Below, in pieces: positions 1 through 8,605 of a stretch of 64,000 bases of DNA. The position numbers and the translations under genes are program-made. The stretch lies in NCBI GenBank assembly GCA_051162045.1, contig JBISDI010000005.1; one strand, written 5' to 3'. Origin of the DNA: Anaerozeibacter quisquiliarum (GTDB lineage: Bacteria > Bacillota > Clostridia > Christensenellales > Aristaeellaceae). Within the stretch, counting starts at the first letter, position 1. Every line of letters starts with the position of its first letter. Under the pieces are notes generated by a model that ran no database searches, was not told the DNA's origin, and saw nothing but the letters and a program-made list of their open reading frames with translations.

Positions 1-209
1 ACGCCGGCCGGGTGCTGACCTACGACTTCATCATCCAACAGGTGTGGGGACCGCACGCACAGCGCGACAACCAGATCTTGCGCGTCAACATGGCCAACAT
101 TCGCCGCAAACTGGAGAAGAACCCGGCGACACCCGCCTACATCGTCACCGAAATTGGCGTAGGTTACCGCATGGCGGAGGCCGATGCGGAAAGTGAGACG
201 GACGTATGA
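1..209 (+). CDS. Response regulator, C-terminal part (winged-helix DNA-binding domain), cut by window start
   Basis: Only about the last 69 residues are present; the frame is open back to the window edge. The visible part is an OmpR/PhoB-type winged helix: a recognition-helix segment (DNQILRVNMANIRRKLE) followed by the wing motif YIVTEIGVGYRM. It resembles KdpE-type regulators most, but the receiver domain that would show this lies outside. The stop TGA overlaps the start ATG of the next gene (ATGA), so the regulator and the DUF1538 membrane protein are probably translationally coupled and the regulator may control that gene. The domain assignment is clear; the KdpE link is an inference from similarity remembered, not searched. 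Confidence 0.85.
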   Translation, partial: AGRVLTYDFIIQQVWGPHAQRDNQILRVNMANIRRKLEKNPATPAYIVTEIGVGYRMAEADAESETDV

Positions 210-1762
210 CGGACAAAACCAAAACGGAAAGAAGGGGTTGGGTCAGGAAGGACCGGACGATTTTGCGGGAGCGAACGCACGAGGCGCTCTCGTCGGTGTT
301 GCCGGTCAGCATCATCATGCTGCTGCTGTTCGTGACGATCGCGCCGGTGGGCGGCAATGTGCTCATGATGTTCCTTGCCGGGGCGGTGCTGCTGGTCGTG
401 GGCATGGGCCTGTTCACGCTGGGCGCGGAGCTTAGCATGATGCCGATGGGCGAGGCGGTGGGCGCGCACGCCACCAGGGCGAAGAAGTTGTGGCCGGCGC
501 TCGTCACCTGCCTGTTCGTCGGGGTGCTGGTCACGATATCGGAGCCCGATTTGCAGGTGCTGGCCGAGCAGGTGCCCATGATCCCCAATTTGGCGCTGAT
601 TCTTACGGTGGCGCTGGGTGTGGGCATCTTTCTGGCGGTGGCATTCCTGCGCATTGCGTGGGGGATTCGGCTGCGCTACCTGCTGGTGGGGTTTTACGCG
701 GCCGTGTTCGTGCTGGCGCAGTTTGTGCCGCGCGAGTTCCTGCCGGTGGCGTTCGACTCGGGCGGGGTGACGACCGGGCCGATGACGGTGCCGTTCATCA
801 TGGCGCTGGGCCTGGGCATCAGCGCGATGCGCAGCGACGGCAAGGCGGAGGAGGACAGCTTCGGCCTGGTGGCGCTCGCTTCGGTCGGGCCGATTCTGGC
901 GGTATTGATTCTGGGTATAATCTTCAGGGGCGGCGAGACCGCCTATACGGCGGTGGAGATACCGAACATCGCCACCTCGCGCGACCTGATTATGGTGTTT
1001 TTGCGGGCGCTGCCGCAATACTTCAAGGAGGTAGCGCTGGCGCTGGCGCCGATCGTGGTCTATTTTGCGGTGCTGCAGGCGACCGCGCTCAAGTTGAGCA
1101 GGCGTCGTGTGTTCCGGATGGCGGTCGGGTTTGCGTATACCTTCCTGGGGCTGGCGCTGTTTCTGACCGGCGTCAACGTGGGCTTCATGCCCGCCGGATA
1201 CCAGCTGGGCAAGGTGCTGGGCGCGCTTTCCTACCGCTGGATCCTGCTGCCGGTGGGCATGCTGGTAGGCTACTTCATTGTGTCGGCCGAGCCGGCGGTG
1301 TACGTGCTCAACAAGCAGGTGGAGGAGTTGACCAGCGGCGCGATCCCGCAGCGCGCGATGAGTCTGTCGCTGTCCATCGGCGTATGCGCCTCGGTGGGGC
1401 TGGCGATGCTGCGGGTGCTGACCGGCATGCCGATCATGTGGCTGCTGATCCCCGGCTACGCGCTGTCGCTGCTGCTGGCCTTCATCGTGCCCGATATGTT
1501 TACCGGCGTGGCGTTCGACTCGGGCGGCGTGGCGTCGGGTCCGATGACGGCCACGTTTTTGCTGCCGTTCGCGATCGGGGCCTGCGAGGCGGTAGGCGGC
1601 GACATCGTCTCCGACGCGTTCGGCATCGTGGCGATGGTGGCGATGACGCCGCTGGTAACCATTCAGGCGCTCGGGGTATATTATCAATGGAAACTCAATC
1701 GCGCACCGAAGAAGCAGGCGGTTACGACGGTTGTGTCCGACGACGAGATCATCGATGTGTGA
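206..1762 (+). CDS. DUF1538 family integral membrane protein (two fused repeats), possible cation/proton antiporter
   Basis: 518 residues, mostly hydrophobic, with about 12 likely membrane spans. The family hallmark occurs twice: VAFDSGGVTTGPMT at about residue 182 and VAFDSGGVASGPMT at about residue 434. The protein is therefore two homologous DUF1538 halves fused head to tail. From family knowledge, a DUF1538 protein pair from Halomonas (UmpA/UmpB) was reported as a two-subunit Na+(K+)/H+ antiporter; here both halves are on one chain. That function is inferred, not shown by the sequence. The start ATG overlaps the stop of the response regulator, and a PII-like gene follows after 13 bases, so transport may be controlled by both a two-component system and a PII-type sensor. 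Confidence 0.85.
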   Translation: MTDKTKTERRGWVRKDRTILRERTHEALSSVLPVSIIMLLLFVTIAPVGGNVLMMFLAGAVLLVVGMGLFTLGAELSMMPMGEAVGAHATRAKKLWPALVTCLFVGVLVTISEPDLQVLAEQVPMIPNLALILTVALGVGIFLAVAFLRIAWGIRLRYLLVGFYAAVFVLAQFVPREFLPVAFDSGGVTTGPMTVPFIMALGLGISAMRSDGKAEEDSFGLVALASVGPILAVLILGIIFRGGETAYTAVEIPNIATSRDLIMVFLRALPQYFKEVALALAPIVVYFAVLQATALKLSRRRVFRMAVGFAYTFLGLALFLTGVNVGFMPAGYQLGKVLGALSYRWILLPVGMLVGYFIVSAEPAVYVLNKQVEELTSGAIPQRAMSLSLSIGVCASVGLAMLRVLTGMPIMWLLIPGYALSLLLAFIVPDMFTGVAFDSGGVASGPMTATFLLPFAIGACEAVGGDIVSDAFGIVAMVAMTPLVTIQALGVYYQWKLNRAPKKQAVTTVVSDDEIIDV

Positions 1763-1775
1763 TGCAGAGGTGCCT

Positions 1776-2450
1776 ATGAAGCGTATTCTATGGGTCATTG
1801 CGGTTACTTCCCGCGATCTCGAGGAGGACATCAACCGGTGTTTTCACAAAAGCGGCCTGACGGCGGTGATATCGAGCCTGGGGCACGGTACCGTCAAGCC
1901 GGGCATACTGGATCTCTTGGGCTTGGCGAGCGATGAAAAGGCGGTGCTGTTCGCGGTGGGCGACCGCGCGTCGGCTGAGCGGGCGCTGTACGCGCTGATC
2001 GAGCGGCACGGCCTCAATCTGCCCGGGCGTGGAATCGCGTTCGCCCTGCCGGTCACGAGCGTTTGCAAGGCGCTGGTTGCGCTGTGTGCGGACACGACCA
2101 AGGAGGAGGAAGATGCCATGGATACGCCCCATGAGCTCATCGTGGCGATCGCCAACAAAGGGACGAGCGAACTGGTGATGGACGCCGCGCGCGCGGCCGG
2201 CGCGCCGGGCGGCACCATCCTGCACGCCAAGGGCACGGGCGCGGCGGGCACGCAAAAGTTCTTCGGAATGTCGCTGGCCGAGGAGCGGGAGATGATACTC
2301 ATCGTGGTGCCGAAGGAGCGCAAGCCCGCCGTCATGCAATCGATCGCCCGGGAGGCGGGCGCGACCAGCCCGGCCGGGACGCTGCTGTTCTCGCTGCCGG
2401 TCAGCGCTGTCGCCGGTCTGCACAGCGCAGATGAGGATGAAGATGCATAA
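1776..2450 (+). CDS. Tandem PII-like nucleotide/nitrogen sensor protein
   Basis: 224 residues, about twice the length of GlnB. The second half (about 117-215) has PII features, including the loop region HAKGTGAAGTQKFFG and the core strand EMILIVVP. The first half (about 1-105) has a parallel layout with SSLGHGTVKPGILDLLGL, so this looks like two PII-like domains in one chain joined by an acidic linker (KEEEDAMD). The ATG at 1776 follows an AGAGG site; an upstream in-frame start at 1731 would run into the DUF1538 gene and was not chosen. PII-like proteins next to transporters usually gate the transporter in response to nucleotides; here the partner would be the DUF1538 protein. The ligand is unknown and the uridylylated tyrosine of GlnB is not evident. 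Confidence 0.8.
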   Translation: MKRILWVIAVTSRDLEEDINRCFHKSGLTAVISSLGHGTVKPGILDLLGLASDEKAVLFAVGDRASAERALYALIERHGLNLPGRGIAFALPVTSVCKALVALCADTTKEEEDAMDTPHELIVAIANKGTSELVMDAARAAGAPGGTILHAKGTGAAGTQKFFGMSLAEEREMILIVVPKERKPAVMQSIAREAGATSPAGTLLFSLPVSAVAGLHSADEDEDA

Positions 2451-2455
2451 ATACC

Positions 2456-2620
2456 CCGCGTGAGCGGTGATGAGGATTCCAAAGGGGCGAAGTCCTTTTG
2501 GCGGGTTGGGGGGGGCGGCGCCCCTAACGTTCCCCCGTACCCCTGCGCCGCCGTATCCGGCGCCTAAGCAATAGGGGCTGGAGCGCCGGTCCCGGTCAGC
2601 GGCGGCGCGGCGTTCCCGAT
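2456..2620. repeat. GC-rich intergenic hairpin cluster
   Basis: Non-coding stretch after the PII gene holding several short inverted repeats, including AAAGGGGCGAAGTCCTTTT, GGGGCGGCGCCCC and GGCGC...GCGCC. Similar G-rich hairpins are scattered in other intergenic regions of the window. No gene is supported here. Confidence 0.5.
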
Positions 2621-2626
2621 GTTCTG

Positions 2627-2668
2627 AGAGATAGAGACGTTGCCGGCAGGCAGCGTCTCTATCTTTCC
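2627..2668 (+). terminator. Rho-independent terminator of the PII operon
   Basis: Perfect 11 bp stem AGATAGAGACG (2629-2639) with CGTCTCTATCT (2654-2664), a 14-base loop, then TTTCC. The U-tract is short. Confidence 0.75.
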
Positions 2669-2742
2669 GGGCGAGTCCGTACCTGTCCCGAAAAACAGAT
2701 TTCAAATCTTTTATACATCGCCCAATCCCACAAAGAAATCTA

Positions 2743-2771
2743 TTGACGAACGCCGAAAAATGCGCTATGAT
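2743..2771 (+). promoter_or_regulatory. Sigma-A promoter of sugar operon 1
   Basis: TTGACG at 2743-2748, 17 bp spacer, TATGAT at 2766-2771. It lies 47 bp upstream of the lacI start and is the only promoter seen before the whole operon. Confidence 0.8.
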
Positions 2772-2776
2772 GCTTG

Positions 2777-2790
2777 TGAAAACGATTACC
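2777..2790 (+). promoter_or_regulatory. LacI/CcpA-type operator candidate
   Basis: TGAAAACGATTACC overlaps the expected transcription start. It fits most of the cre/LacI-family pattern with its central CG, so it may bind the operon's own LacI regulator (autorepression) or CcpA. This is sequence resemblance only. Confidence 0.5.
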
Positions 2791-2817
2791 GAGCGTCAAC
2801 GCTGGGGAGGGCGGCAC

Positions 2818-3858
2818 ATGGCGACCATTGTGGACGTGGCAAAGGCGGCGGGCTGTTCGGTCGCGACGGTGTCGCGCGTGCTCAACGGCAAGCGCGCGAA
2901 GGAGGGCGAACTGGCGCGCCGGGTGCTGGATGCCGCGCGGGCGCTCGACTACGTGCCCAACAGCGCGGCGCGCAACCTGCGCAAGAGCGAGAGCCGCGTG
3001 ATCCTGATCCTGTTGCCCAACGTCACCAATCCGTATTACGCGCACATCCTGTCGGGCATCGGCGACTCCGCTTACCAGCATGGGTACAGCCACTTCCTTT
3101 GCAACACCGGGAACAGGCGCGAACGGGAGGAGGCGGTGCTCGGGCGGCTGACGCGCCGCCAGGCCGACGGGGCGATCTTGATGGCGACGGAACTGGGCAG
3201 CGCCTGGCTCAAGCCCTACGCCGAGCGCTACCCGATCGTGCAGTGTTCGGAGTTCGACCCCGAGGTGGACATCGCGCACGTGTCGGTGGACAACTACCGC
3301 GCCGCGCTCGAGGTCATGGACCACCTGATGGGGCTGGGACACCGGCGCATCGGCATCATATCGAGTGAAAACCGGTATTCCTCGACGGCGCTGCGCGTGA
3401 AGGGCTACCGCGACGCGTTGGAGCGTGCGGGGCTGCCGGTATCCGAGGACTACATTTGCCGCGCCGACGCCGGCTACAGCTTCAAGAGCGGCTTTGACGC
3501 GGCGGTGAGCCTGCTGTCGCTTGACGAGCGGCCGACGGCACTGTTCTGCATCTCCGACGTGCTGGCGTTGGGCGCGATCGCGGGCGCGCGGGAGCTGGGC
3601 CTGAACGTGCCCGGGGATGTGGCCGTGGTGGGGTTCGACGACGTGGAGCACACCACGATGTTCAGACCTTACCTGACCACGGTGGGGCAGCCCTGTTACG
3701 AGATCGGCTACCGCGCGATGGAGATGCTGATCGGGCTGCTCGGCGGCGAGGAAGTGCCGCGGCAGATCCAGCTCCCTCACCGACTGACGGTGCGCGAGTC
3801 GTCCGGCTTGCGGAGGCACACCCTGGATTTAACGGTCGAAAGACCGTCGAGTCAATAA
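2818..3858 (+). CDS. LacI family transcriptional regulator of sugar operon 1
   Basis: 346 residues. The N-terminal LacI helix-turn-helix and hinge are clear (IVDVAKAAGCSVATVSRVLN, residues 3-22), followed by a periplasmic-binding-protein-like sensor domain (about 60-335) with the usual VDNYRAALEVMDHLMGLGH and VVGFDDVEHTTMF segments. The ATG at 2818 was chosen over an in-frame start at 2743 because the HTH starts directly there and GGGGAGGG precedes it. Only 19 bases separate it from the binding-protein gene, with no terminator, so regulator and transporter share a transcript. It most likely represses the operon until the imported sugar binds. Confidence 0.95.
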   Translation: MATIVDVAKAAGCSVATVSRVLNGKRAKEGELARRVLDAARALDYVPNSAARNLRKSESRVILILLPNVTNPYYAHILSGIGDSAYQHGYSHFLCNTGNRREREEAVLGRLTRRQADGAILMATELGSAWLKPYAERYPIVQCSEFDPEVDIAHVSVDNYRAALEVMDHLMGLGHRRIGIISSENRYSSTALRVKGYRDALERAGLPVSEDYICRADAGYSFKSGFDAAVSLLSLDERPTALFCISDVLALGAIAGARELGLNVPGDVAVVGFDDVEHTTMFRPYLTTVGQPCYEIGYRAMEMLIGLLGGEEVPRQIQLPHRLTVRESSGLRRHTLDLTVERPSSQ

Positions 3859-3877
3859 CATTGAGGAGGCCATCTAC

Positions 3878-4906
3878 ATGAAGAAGCTCATCGCGATCAT
3901 CCTGACCCTCATGTTGACGCTCGGCAGCGTCGTCGCCCTGGCCGAAGGCGTGAAGCTGGGTATCGTCACGCCCGACGCCGACCACGGTTTCACCGGAGAA
4001 TCGGTGGCGCACGCGCGCGCCGAAGCCGAGGCGCTCAAGGCGTCCGGCGCTATTGACGACTACATGATGGGCGTGGGCGGCGAGGCCAGCAAGCAGAGCC
4101 AGGCCATCGACGACATTCTGACCTGGGGCGCCGACGTGGTTATGCTGTGGCCGCTCGAGGGCGACCAGCTGCGCAACTCCGCTCAGGCCATCGTGGACGA
4201 AGGCAAGAAGCTCGTGATCTACGACCGACTGATCGAGAACTTCGAGGGCAAGGTCGCCGAGATCATGGGCGACAACGAGGGCATCGGCAACATGATGGGC
4301 GAGTACCTGCTCAAGGTGTATGCCGACAGGCTCAAGGCGGGCGAGAAGATCACCTACCTGCTGTTCATCGGCGACAGCTCCACCGTGTCCAAGCAGCGCA
4401 CCCAGGGCATGCTGGACGTGCTCGACAAGAGCGAGTACAAGGACCAGTTCGTGCTGCTGCAGGACGGCTTCCAGACCGACTGGTCCAACGCCAAGGCACA
4501 GGAGTTCATGGAGAACTGGATCAACACCGCGGGCGCCGAGACGATCGCCGACCTCGACCTGATCGTTACCCACGACGACGAGATCGTGGACGGCATCACC
4601 ACGGTGCTTCAAAATGCCTCGGGTTTTGACAGCCTGTCGCTGATTACCAGCGTGGGCGGCCGCAGGGAGACGCTGTCCACCTACGACAGCATCGAGAAGC
4701 CGGCGCTGGTCACCTACTTCTTCAGCCCCTCGTATATCCGCGAGGCGCTGCGCCTGAGCGTGGCCGCCGCCAAGGGCGAGACCTATCAGGGCCAGGAGAT
4801 CAGCGGCCAGCTGTTCCTGATCCCCTCGATGGAGATCGACAAGAGCACGGTGGATGCGTATCGCGCGAGCCAGGAGTTCGCCGATCGTTATTCGATCAAC
4901 CCGTAA
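3878..4906 (+). CDS. Sugar ABC transporter substrate-binding protein (ribose/galactose type)
   Basis: 342 residues with a cleavable-looking signal peptide (MKKLIAIILTLMLTLGS, cleavage likely after ALA near residue 22). There is no lipobox cysteine, which is unusual for a Gram-positive binding protein and leaves its anchoring unexplained. The rest is a Peripla_BP_4 fold, with VKLGIVTPDADHGFTGESV at the N-terminal strand and LLFIGDSSTVSKQRTQGM in the middle. A strong AGGAGG site precedes the ATG. It delivers a sugar, probably a monosaccharide, to the permease and ATPase encoded next. A long hairpin follows the gene before the ATPase. Confidence 0.93.
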   Translation: MKKLIAIILTLMLTLGSVVALAEGVKLGIVTPDADHGFTGESVAHARAEAEALKASGAIDDYMMGVGGEASKQSQAIDDILTWGADVVMLWPLEGDQLRNSAQAIVDEGKKLVIYDRLIENFEGKVAEIMGDNEGIGNMMGEYLLKVYADRLKAGEKITYLLFIGDSSTVSKQRTQGMLDVLDKSEYKDQFVLLQDGFQTDWSNAKAQEFMENWINTAGAETIADLDLIVTHDDEIVDGITTVLQNASGFDSLSLITSVGGRRETLSTYDSIEKPALVTYFFSPSYIREALRLSVAAAKGETYQGQEISGQLFLIPSMEIDKSTVDAYRASQEFADRYSINP

Positions 4907-4938
4907 AGCGCAACATGGGGCCGTAGCGTCAGGGGCGT

Positions 4939-4977
4939 CCCCTCCCATTCCCCTCTTCGGGGGGGGAATGGGAGGGG
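4939..4977 (+). repeat. Intercistronic hairpin between binding-protein and ATPase genes
   Basis: Perfect 15 bp arms CCCCTCCCATTCCCC (4939-4953) and GGGGAATGGGAGGGG (4963-4977) with a 9-base loop, flanked by an outer GTAGCG/CGCTAC pair. There is no U-tract, so it is more likely an mRNA 3'-end stabiliser or partial terminator than a full stop. Operon 2 has a hairpin at the same place. Confidence 0.7.
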
Positions 4978-5040
4978 AATGGGGCAGGACGTCTCGCGGC
5001 GCTACGCCCCCGACGATCACGTGGACAAGGGGGCGCTTTT

Positions 5041-6540
5041 TTGCTGACGGAAATGAAGGGGATCGTGGTGGACTTTGGGCCGGTGCGGGCGGTCGACCAT
5101 GTCGATATCCGCGTGGGGCCCGGCGAGATAACAGGGCTGCTCGGCGAGAACGGCGCGGGCAAGTCTACGCTAATGAACGTGCTGGCCGGCACGTTCGCGC
5201 CCACCGAGGGCGACATCTACCTGGACGGGGAGAAGGTAAAGATGGGCGGCGCGCTCACGGCGATGAAGCGCGGCATCCGCTTCATCCATCAGGAGCTCAA
5301 CCTGTGCAACGACCTGAACGTATTCGAGAACATGTACCTGGCGCAGGAGATCCGCAAGCACGGCCTGCTCGACAAGGCCGCGATGGCCGCGCGCGCGGGC
5401 GAGGTGCTCAGGCGCATGCGCGTAGACATCGACCCCTGGACAAAGGTTTCCGAGCTGAAAACCGCCGACAAGCAATTGGTGGAGATCGCGCGCGCGCTGC
5501 TGTTCAAGTGCGAGCTGATTATCATGGACGAGCCCACCACCGCGCTGTCCAACCGGGAGATCGAGAATCTGTTTGAAATCATGCGCGCGCTCGTCAAAGA
5601 GGGCGTGAGCTTCATCTACATATCCCACAAGATGCCCGAGATATTCGCGGTCTGCGAGCGCTACTACGTGCTGCGCGACGGGCGCCTCGTGGGCGAGGGC
5701 AATATCGCGGACGTCGACGAGGACGCAATCACTTCGATGATGATCGGGCGCACGCTGGCCGACGAGGAGTTTGCGGCCAAGCCCTGCCATGTGACGGGCG
5801 AGGTCGCGCTCAAGGCCGAGCGGCTGTCGGGCGAGAACTTCAACGACATCTCGTTCGAGCTGCGCAAGGGCGAAATCCTGGCCTTTACGGGGCTGCAAAG
5901 CTCCGGCCGGGACGAGCTGGCCGACGCGCTGTTCGGCGTGATCCCGCATCAGGGCGCGCTCGCGGTAAACGGCCGGTCGGTGGGGCGTGGCGGCATCCCC
6001 AGGATGATGCGCGCGGGCGTCGCGATGGTGCCCAAGAACCGCAAGGAGCGGGGGATCCTCAACGACCTGAGCATCTACGACAACACCTCGATGGGCTACT
6101 TCAACACCCTGATGCGCCGCCCGCTGATTAACATGCGGGAGGAAAAGGCGCGCTACCGCCGCCAGCAGCAATCGCTCAAGATCAAGGCCGACAACCCCAA
6201 GAACGAAATCACATCGCTGTCGGGCGGCAACCAGCAAAAGGTGATCCTCGGCCGGTGGCTCGAGACCGGGGCGAGCGTGCTGATCTTCGATAACCCTACG
6301 CAGGGCATCGACGTGGGCGCGAAGTTCGAAATCTACCGCCTGCTGATCGAGCTGGCGAAGCAGGGCAAGGCCATCCTGGTGTTCTCCTCCGAGTTTCCCG
6401 AGATTGCGAAGGTCGCCGACCGCTGCTTCGTGCTGTACAAGGGCGAGATCAACGCGGTGATCGAGCGCGCGGACTTGAGCGAACGGGACGTGATGTTCTA
6501 TGCCACGGGATCAAATGTGGAGGGGAAGAAGCATGACTGA
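5041..6540 (+). CDS. Sugar ABC transporter ATP-binding protein, two-domain RbsA/MglA type
   Basis: 499 residues with two nucleotide-binding domains. Domain 1 has Walker A GENGAGKST (residues 35-43), a signature-like region ELKTADKQ and Walker B IIMDEPTTALS. Domain 2 has the usual degenerate P-loop (GLQSSGRDEL), signature LSGGNQQK and Walker B LIFDNPTQGID, where asparagine replaces the catalytic glutamate. The TTG at 5041 is preferred as start because AAGGGGG lies seven bases upstream; the ATG at 5053 has no such site. The gene overlaps the permease by eight bases. It powers import of the operon 1 sugar. Confidence 0.93.
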   Translation: MLTEMKGIVVDFGPVRAVDHVDIRVGPGEITGLLGENGAGKSTLMNVLAGTFAPTEGDIYLDGEKVKMGGALTAMKRGIRFIHQELNLCNDLNVFENMYLAQEIRKHGLLDKAAMAARAGEVLRRMRVDIDPWTKVSELKTADKQLVEIARALLFKCELIIMDEPTTALSNREIENLFEIMRALVKEGVSFIYISHKMPEIFAVCERYYVLRDGRLVGEGNIADVDEDAITSMMIGRTLADEEFAAKPCHVTGEVALKAERLSGENFNDISFELRKGEILAFTGLQSSGRDELADALFGVIPHQGALAVNGRSVGRGGIPRMMRAGVAMVPKNRKERGILNDLSIYDNTSMGYFNTLMRRPLINMREEKARYRRQQQSLKIKADNPKNEITSLSGGNQQKVILGRWLETGASVLIFDNPTQGIDVGAKFEIYRLLIELAKQGKAILVFSSEFPEIAKVADRCFVLYKGEINAVIERADLSERDVMFYATGSNVEGKKHD

Positions 6541-7531
6541 TCGACGCAAACTCACCGGCCGCACGGCGCTGCGCAAGCTGCTTAGCGACTACAGCTACAT
6601 CGTTTCATTCGTATTGATCGTCCTGATCGCGGTGATCGTCAACCCCAATTTCTTCAAGTGGCGCAACATCAACTCGATCTTCGTGCAGGCGTCGGTGACC
6701 GGCATCATCGCGCTCGGCATGACGATGATTATCTGCGCCGGGCAGATCGACATCTCGGTCGGCGCGCAGGTGGCGATCATCTCGGGCTTTGGCATCGAGG
6801 TGCTCAACAAGACGCACAACATCTGGCTGATGCTGATCTTCTGCGTGGCATTCGGCGGGGCGATTGGCCTCGTCAACGGCTTGCTCGTCGCCAAGGGGCG
6901 CATGCCCGCGATGATCGCGACGCTGGCGATGCAGACCGCCTGCCGCTCGATCATCAACCACTTCGGGCAGGGCGGCCCGTTCAGCGTGGCCGGAGGCATC
7001 GCGACCGAGCCCTACTACATCGCCTTCCGCGAGGTGGCGAACGGCGCGATCGAGGTATTCGGCAACCGCGTACAGTACCCGATGATTATCTTCATCGCGA
7101 TGTCCCTGCTGTTCGGGCTGATTATGCAGCGCACGCGCCTCGGCAAGCACACCTACGCCGTGGGCAGCAACCAGGTATCGGCGCGGCTGGCCGGCGTCAA
7201 TGTCGATCGCACCAAGATCGCGGTGTTCTCGATCACGGGCCTCTTGTGCGGGTTCGCCAGCTGGATCTACGCCTCGCGGCTGATGGCGGTGGCGGCGGCC
7301 AGCGCGGGCAATCTGTTCGAGATGGACGCCATCGCGGCGGTGGCGATTGGAGGCACCGCGATGTCGGGCGGGCGCGGCAAGATCATCGGCACCTTCCTCG
7401 GCGTCATCATGTTCAAGATCATCAACAACATTCTGGTCGCGGCGCAGGTGCCGACCTTCCTGAACGGCGCGATCAGCGGCGCGATCATCATCATCGCGGT
7501 GCTGCTGCAAAACGTGCGCGGCAAGAAATGA
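6533..7531 (+). CDS. Sugar ABC transporter permease, RbsC type
   Basis: 332 residues, strongly hydrophobic, of the BPD_transp_2 family. Family motifs include IALGMTMIICAGQIDISVG near residues 63-81 and AVAIGGTAMSGGRGKIIGT near residue 264. The ATG at 6533 lies inside the end of the ATPase gene and follows GGAGGGGAAG. A single permease gene implies a homodimeric channel. The next gene begins at or just after its stop codon. Confidence 0.94.
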   Translation: MTDRRKLTGRTALRKLLSDYSYIVSFVLIVLIAVIVNPNFFKWRNINSIFVQASVTGIIALGMTMIICAGQIDISVGAQVAIISGFGIEVLNKTHNIWLMLIFCVAFGGAIGLVNGLLVAKGRMPAMIATLAMQTACRSIINHFGQGGPFSVAGGIATEPYYIAFREVANGAIEVFGNRVQYPMIIFIAMSLLFGLIMQRTRLGKHTYAVGSNQVSARLAGVNVDRTKIAVFSITGLLCGFASWIYASRLMAVAAASAGNLFEMDAIAAVAIGGTAMSGGRGKIIGTFLGVIMFKIINNILVAAQVPTFLNGAISGAIIIIAVLLQNVRGKK

Positions 7532-7551
7532 GCGAAAGCGAGGGATTTCCG

Positions 7552-8538
7552 ATGAAGCGACCCATCACCATTTGCAGCGGCCAGTTCGGCGACATGCCGC
7601 TCGAAGCGCTGTGCGAGCAGATGCGCGCGATCGGCTATCAGGGCTTTGAATTGGCCACCCAGGCGCACATCGACGTATGGAAGACCGTGGAGGATGCGGC
7701 CTACCGCGGCGAGCTTGTGGCCACGCTCGACCGGCACGGCATGCAGATCCACGCGCTGTCGGCTCACCTGATGGGCCAGTGCGTGGGCGACAATTACGAC
7801 GAGCGGCTCGACAACTTCGTGCCGGACGAGGTCAAGGGGAATCCCGCGGCGATCCGCGCCTGGGCGACCGAGGGGATGAAGATGACCGCGCGCGCGGCGC
7901 AAGCGCTGGGCGTCGGCGTGGTGACCTGCTTCTTGGGCTCGCCGCTGTGGCCGATGTGGTACTCGTTCCCGCAGACCACGCCCGCGATGGTGGAGGCCGG
8001 ATTCCGGAAAATCGTGGAGCTGTGGACGCCGATCTTCGACGTGTACGACGCGTGCGGCGTGAAGTTGGCGCTCGAGGTTCATCCGACCGAGATCGCGTTC
8101 GACTACTACACCACCGAGCGGCTGCTCGAGGCGATTGGCCGCAGACCGACGCTCGGGCTCAACTTCGACCCCAGCCACCTGCTATGGCAGGGCGTGAACC
8201 CGGCGATGTTCCTGCGCGACTTCAAGGACCGCATCTACCACGTGCACCTCAAGGACGTGAAGCTGAACCTCGACGGACGCGCGGGCATCCTGGGTTCGCA
8301 CATCGAGTTCGGCGACACCCGGCGCGGCTGGAACTTTGTGTCGCTCGGCCACGGCGACGTGGACTTCGACGCCATCACCCGCGAGCTCAACCAGATGGGT
8401 TACCGCGGTCCGCTCTGCGTGGAGTGGGAGGACAGCGGCATGGAGCGCATGCACGGCGCGCAGGAGGCGTTCGGCTTCGCCAGCCGCGTCAACTTTGAGC
8501 CTTCGGCGTTCAGCTTCGACGCGGCGCTCAAGGCGTAG
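7552..8538 (+). CDS. Sugar phosphate isomerase/epimerase (xylose isomerase-like TIM barrel)
   Basis: 328 residues of the AP_endonuc_2 TIM-barrel family. Probable metal and catalytic residues sit in LEVHPTE, FDPSH, HVHLKD and CVEWED, the conserved order for divalent-metal epimerases and isomerases. An alternative in-frame ATG at 7528 overlaps the permease stop, but 7552 has GAGGG eight bases upstream. As the last gene of sugar operon 1 it probably performs the first intracellular conversion of the imported sugar. The substrate cannot be read from sequence; myo-inositol-related or keto-sugar epimerisation are options. Confidence 0.87.
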   Translation: MKRPITICSGQFGDMPLEALCEQMRAIGYQGFELATQAHIDVWKTVEDAAYRGELVATLDRHGMQIHALSAHLMGQCVGDNYDERLDNFVPDEVKGNPAAIRAWATEGMKMTARAAQALGVGVVTCFLGSPLWPMWYSFPQTTPAMVEAGFRKIVELWTPIFDVYDACGVKLALEVHPTEIAFDYYTTERLLEAIGRRPTLGLNFDPSHLLWQGVNPAMFLRDFKDRIYHVHLKDVKLNLDGRAGILGSHIEFGDTRRGWNFVSLGHGDVDFDAITRELNQMGYRGPLCVEWEDSGMERMHGAQEAFGFASRVNFEPSAFSFDAALKA

Positions 8539-8565
8539 CGCCTCTGTTAAATCGCGCCGCCCTGC

Positions 8566-8594
8566 TTGACAACGACAGCGACGGCGCATATAAT
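8566..8594 (+). promoter_or_regulatory. Consensus sigma-A promoter of the hydrolase gene
   Basis: TTGACA (8566-8571), exactly 17 bp, TATAAT (8589-8594): a full consensus promoter and so expected to be strong unless repressed. It also marks the end of sugar operon 1. Confidence 0.9.
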
Positions 8595-8605
8595 TTGATT
8601 AGATG

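Noticed and set aside
164..1834. Very long open frame antisense to the DUF1538 gene, and many similar antisense frames
   Set aside because: GC-rich codon usage in this genome opens opposite frames; these translate to Arg/His/Gln-rich sequence with no family features and no ribosome binding sites.
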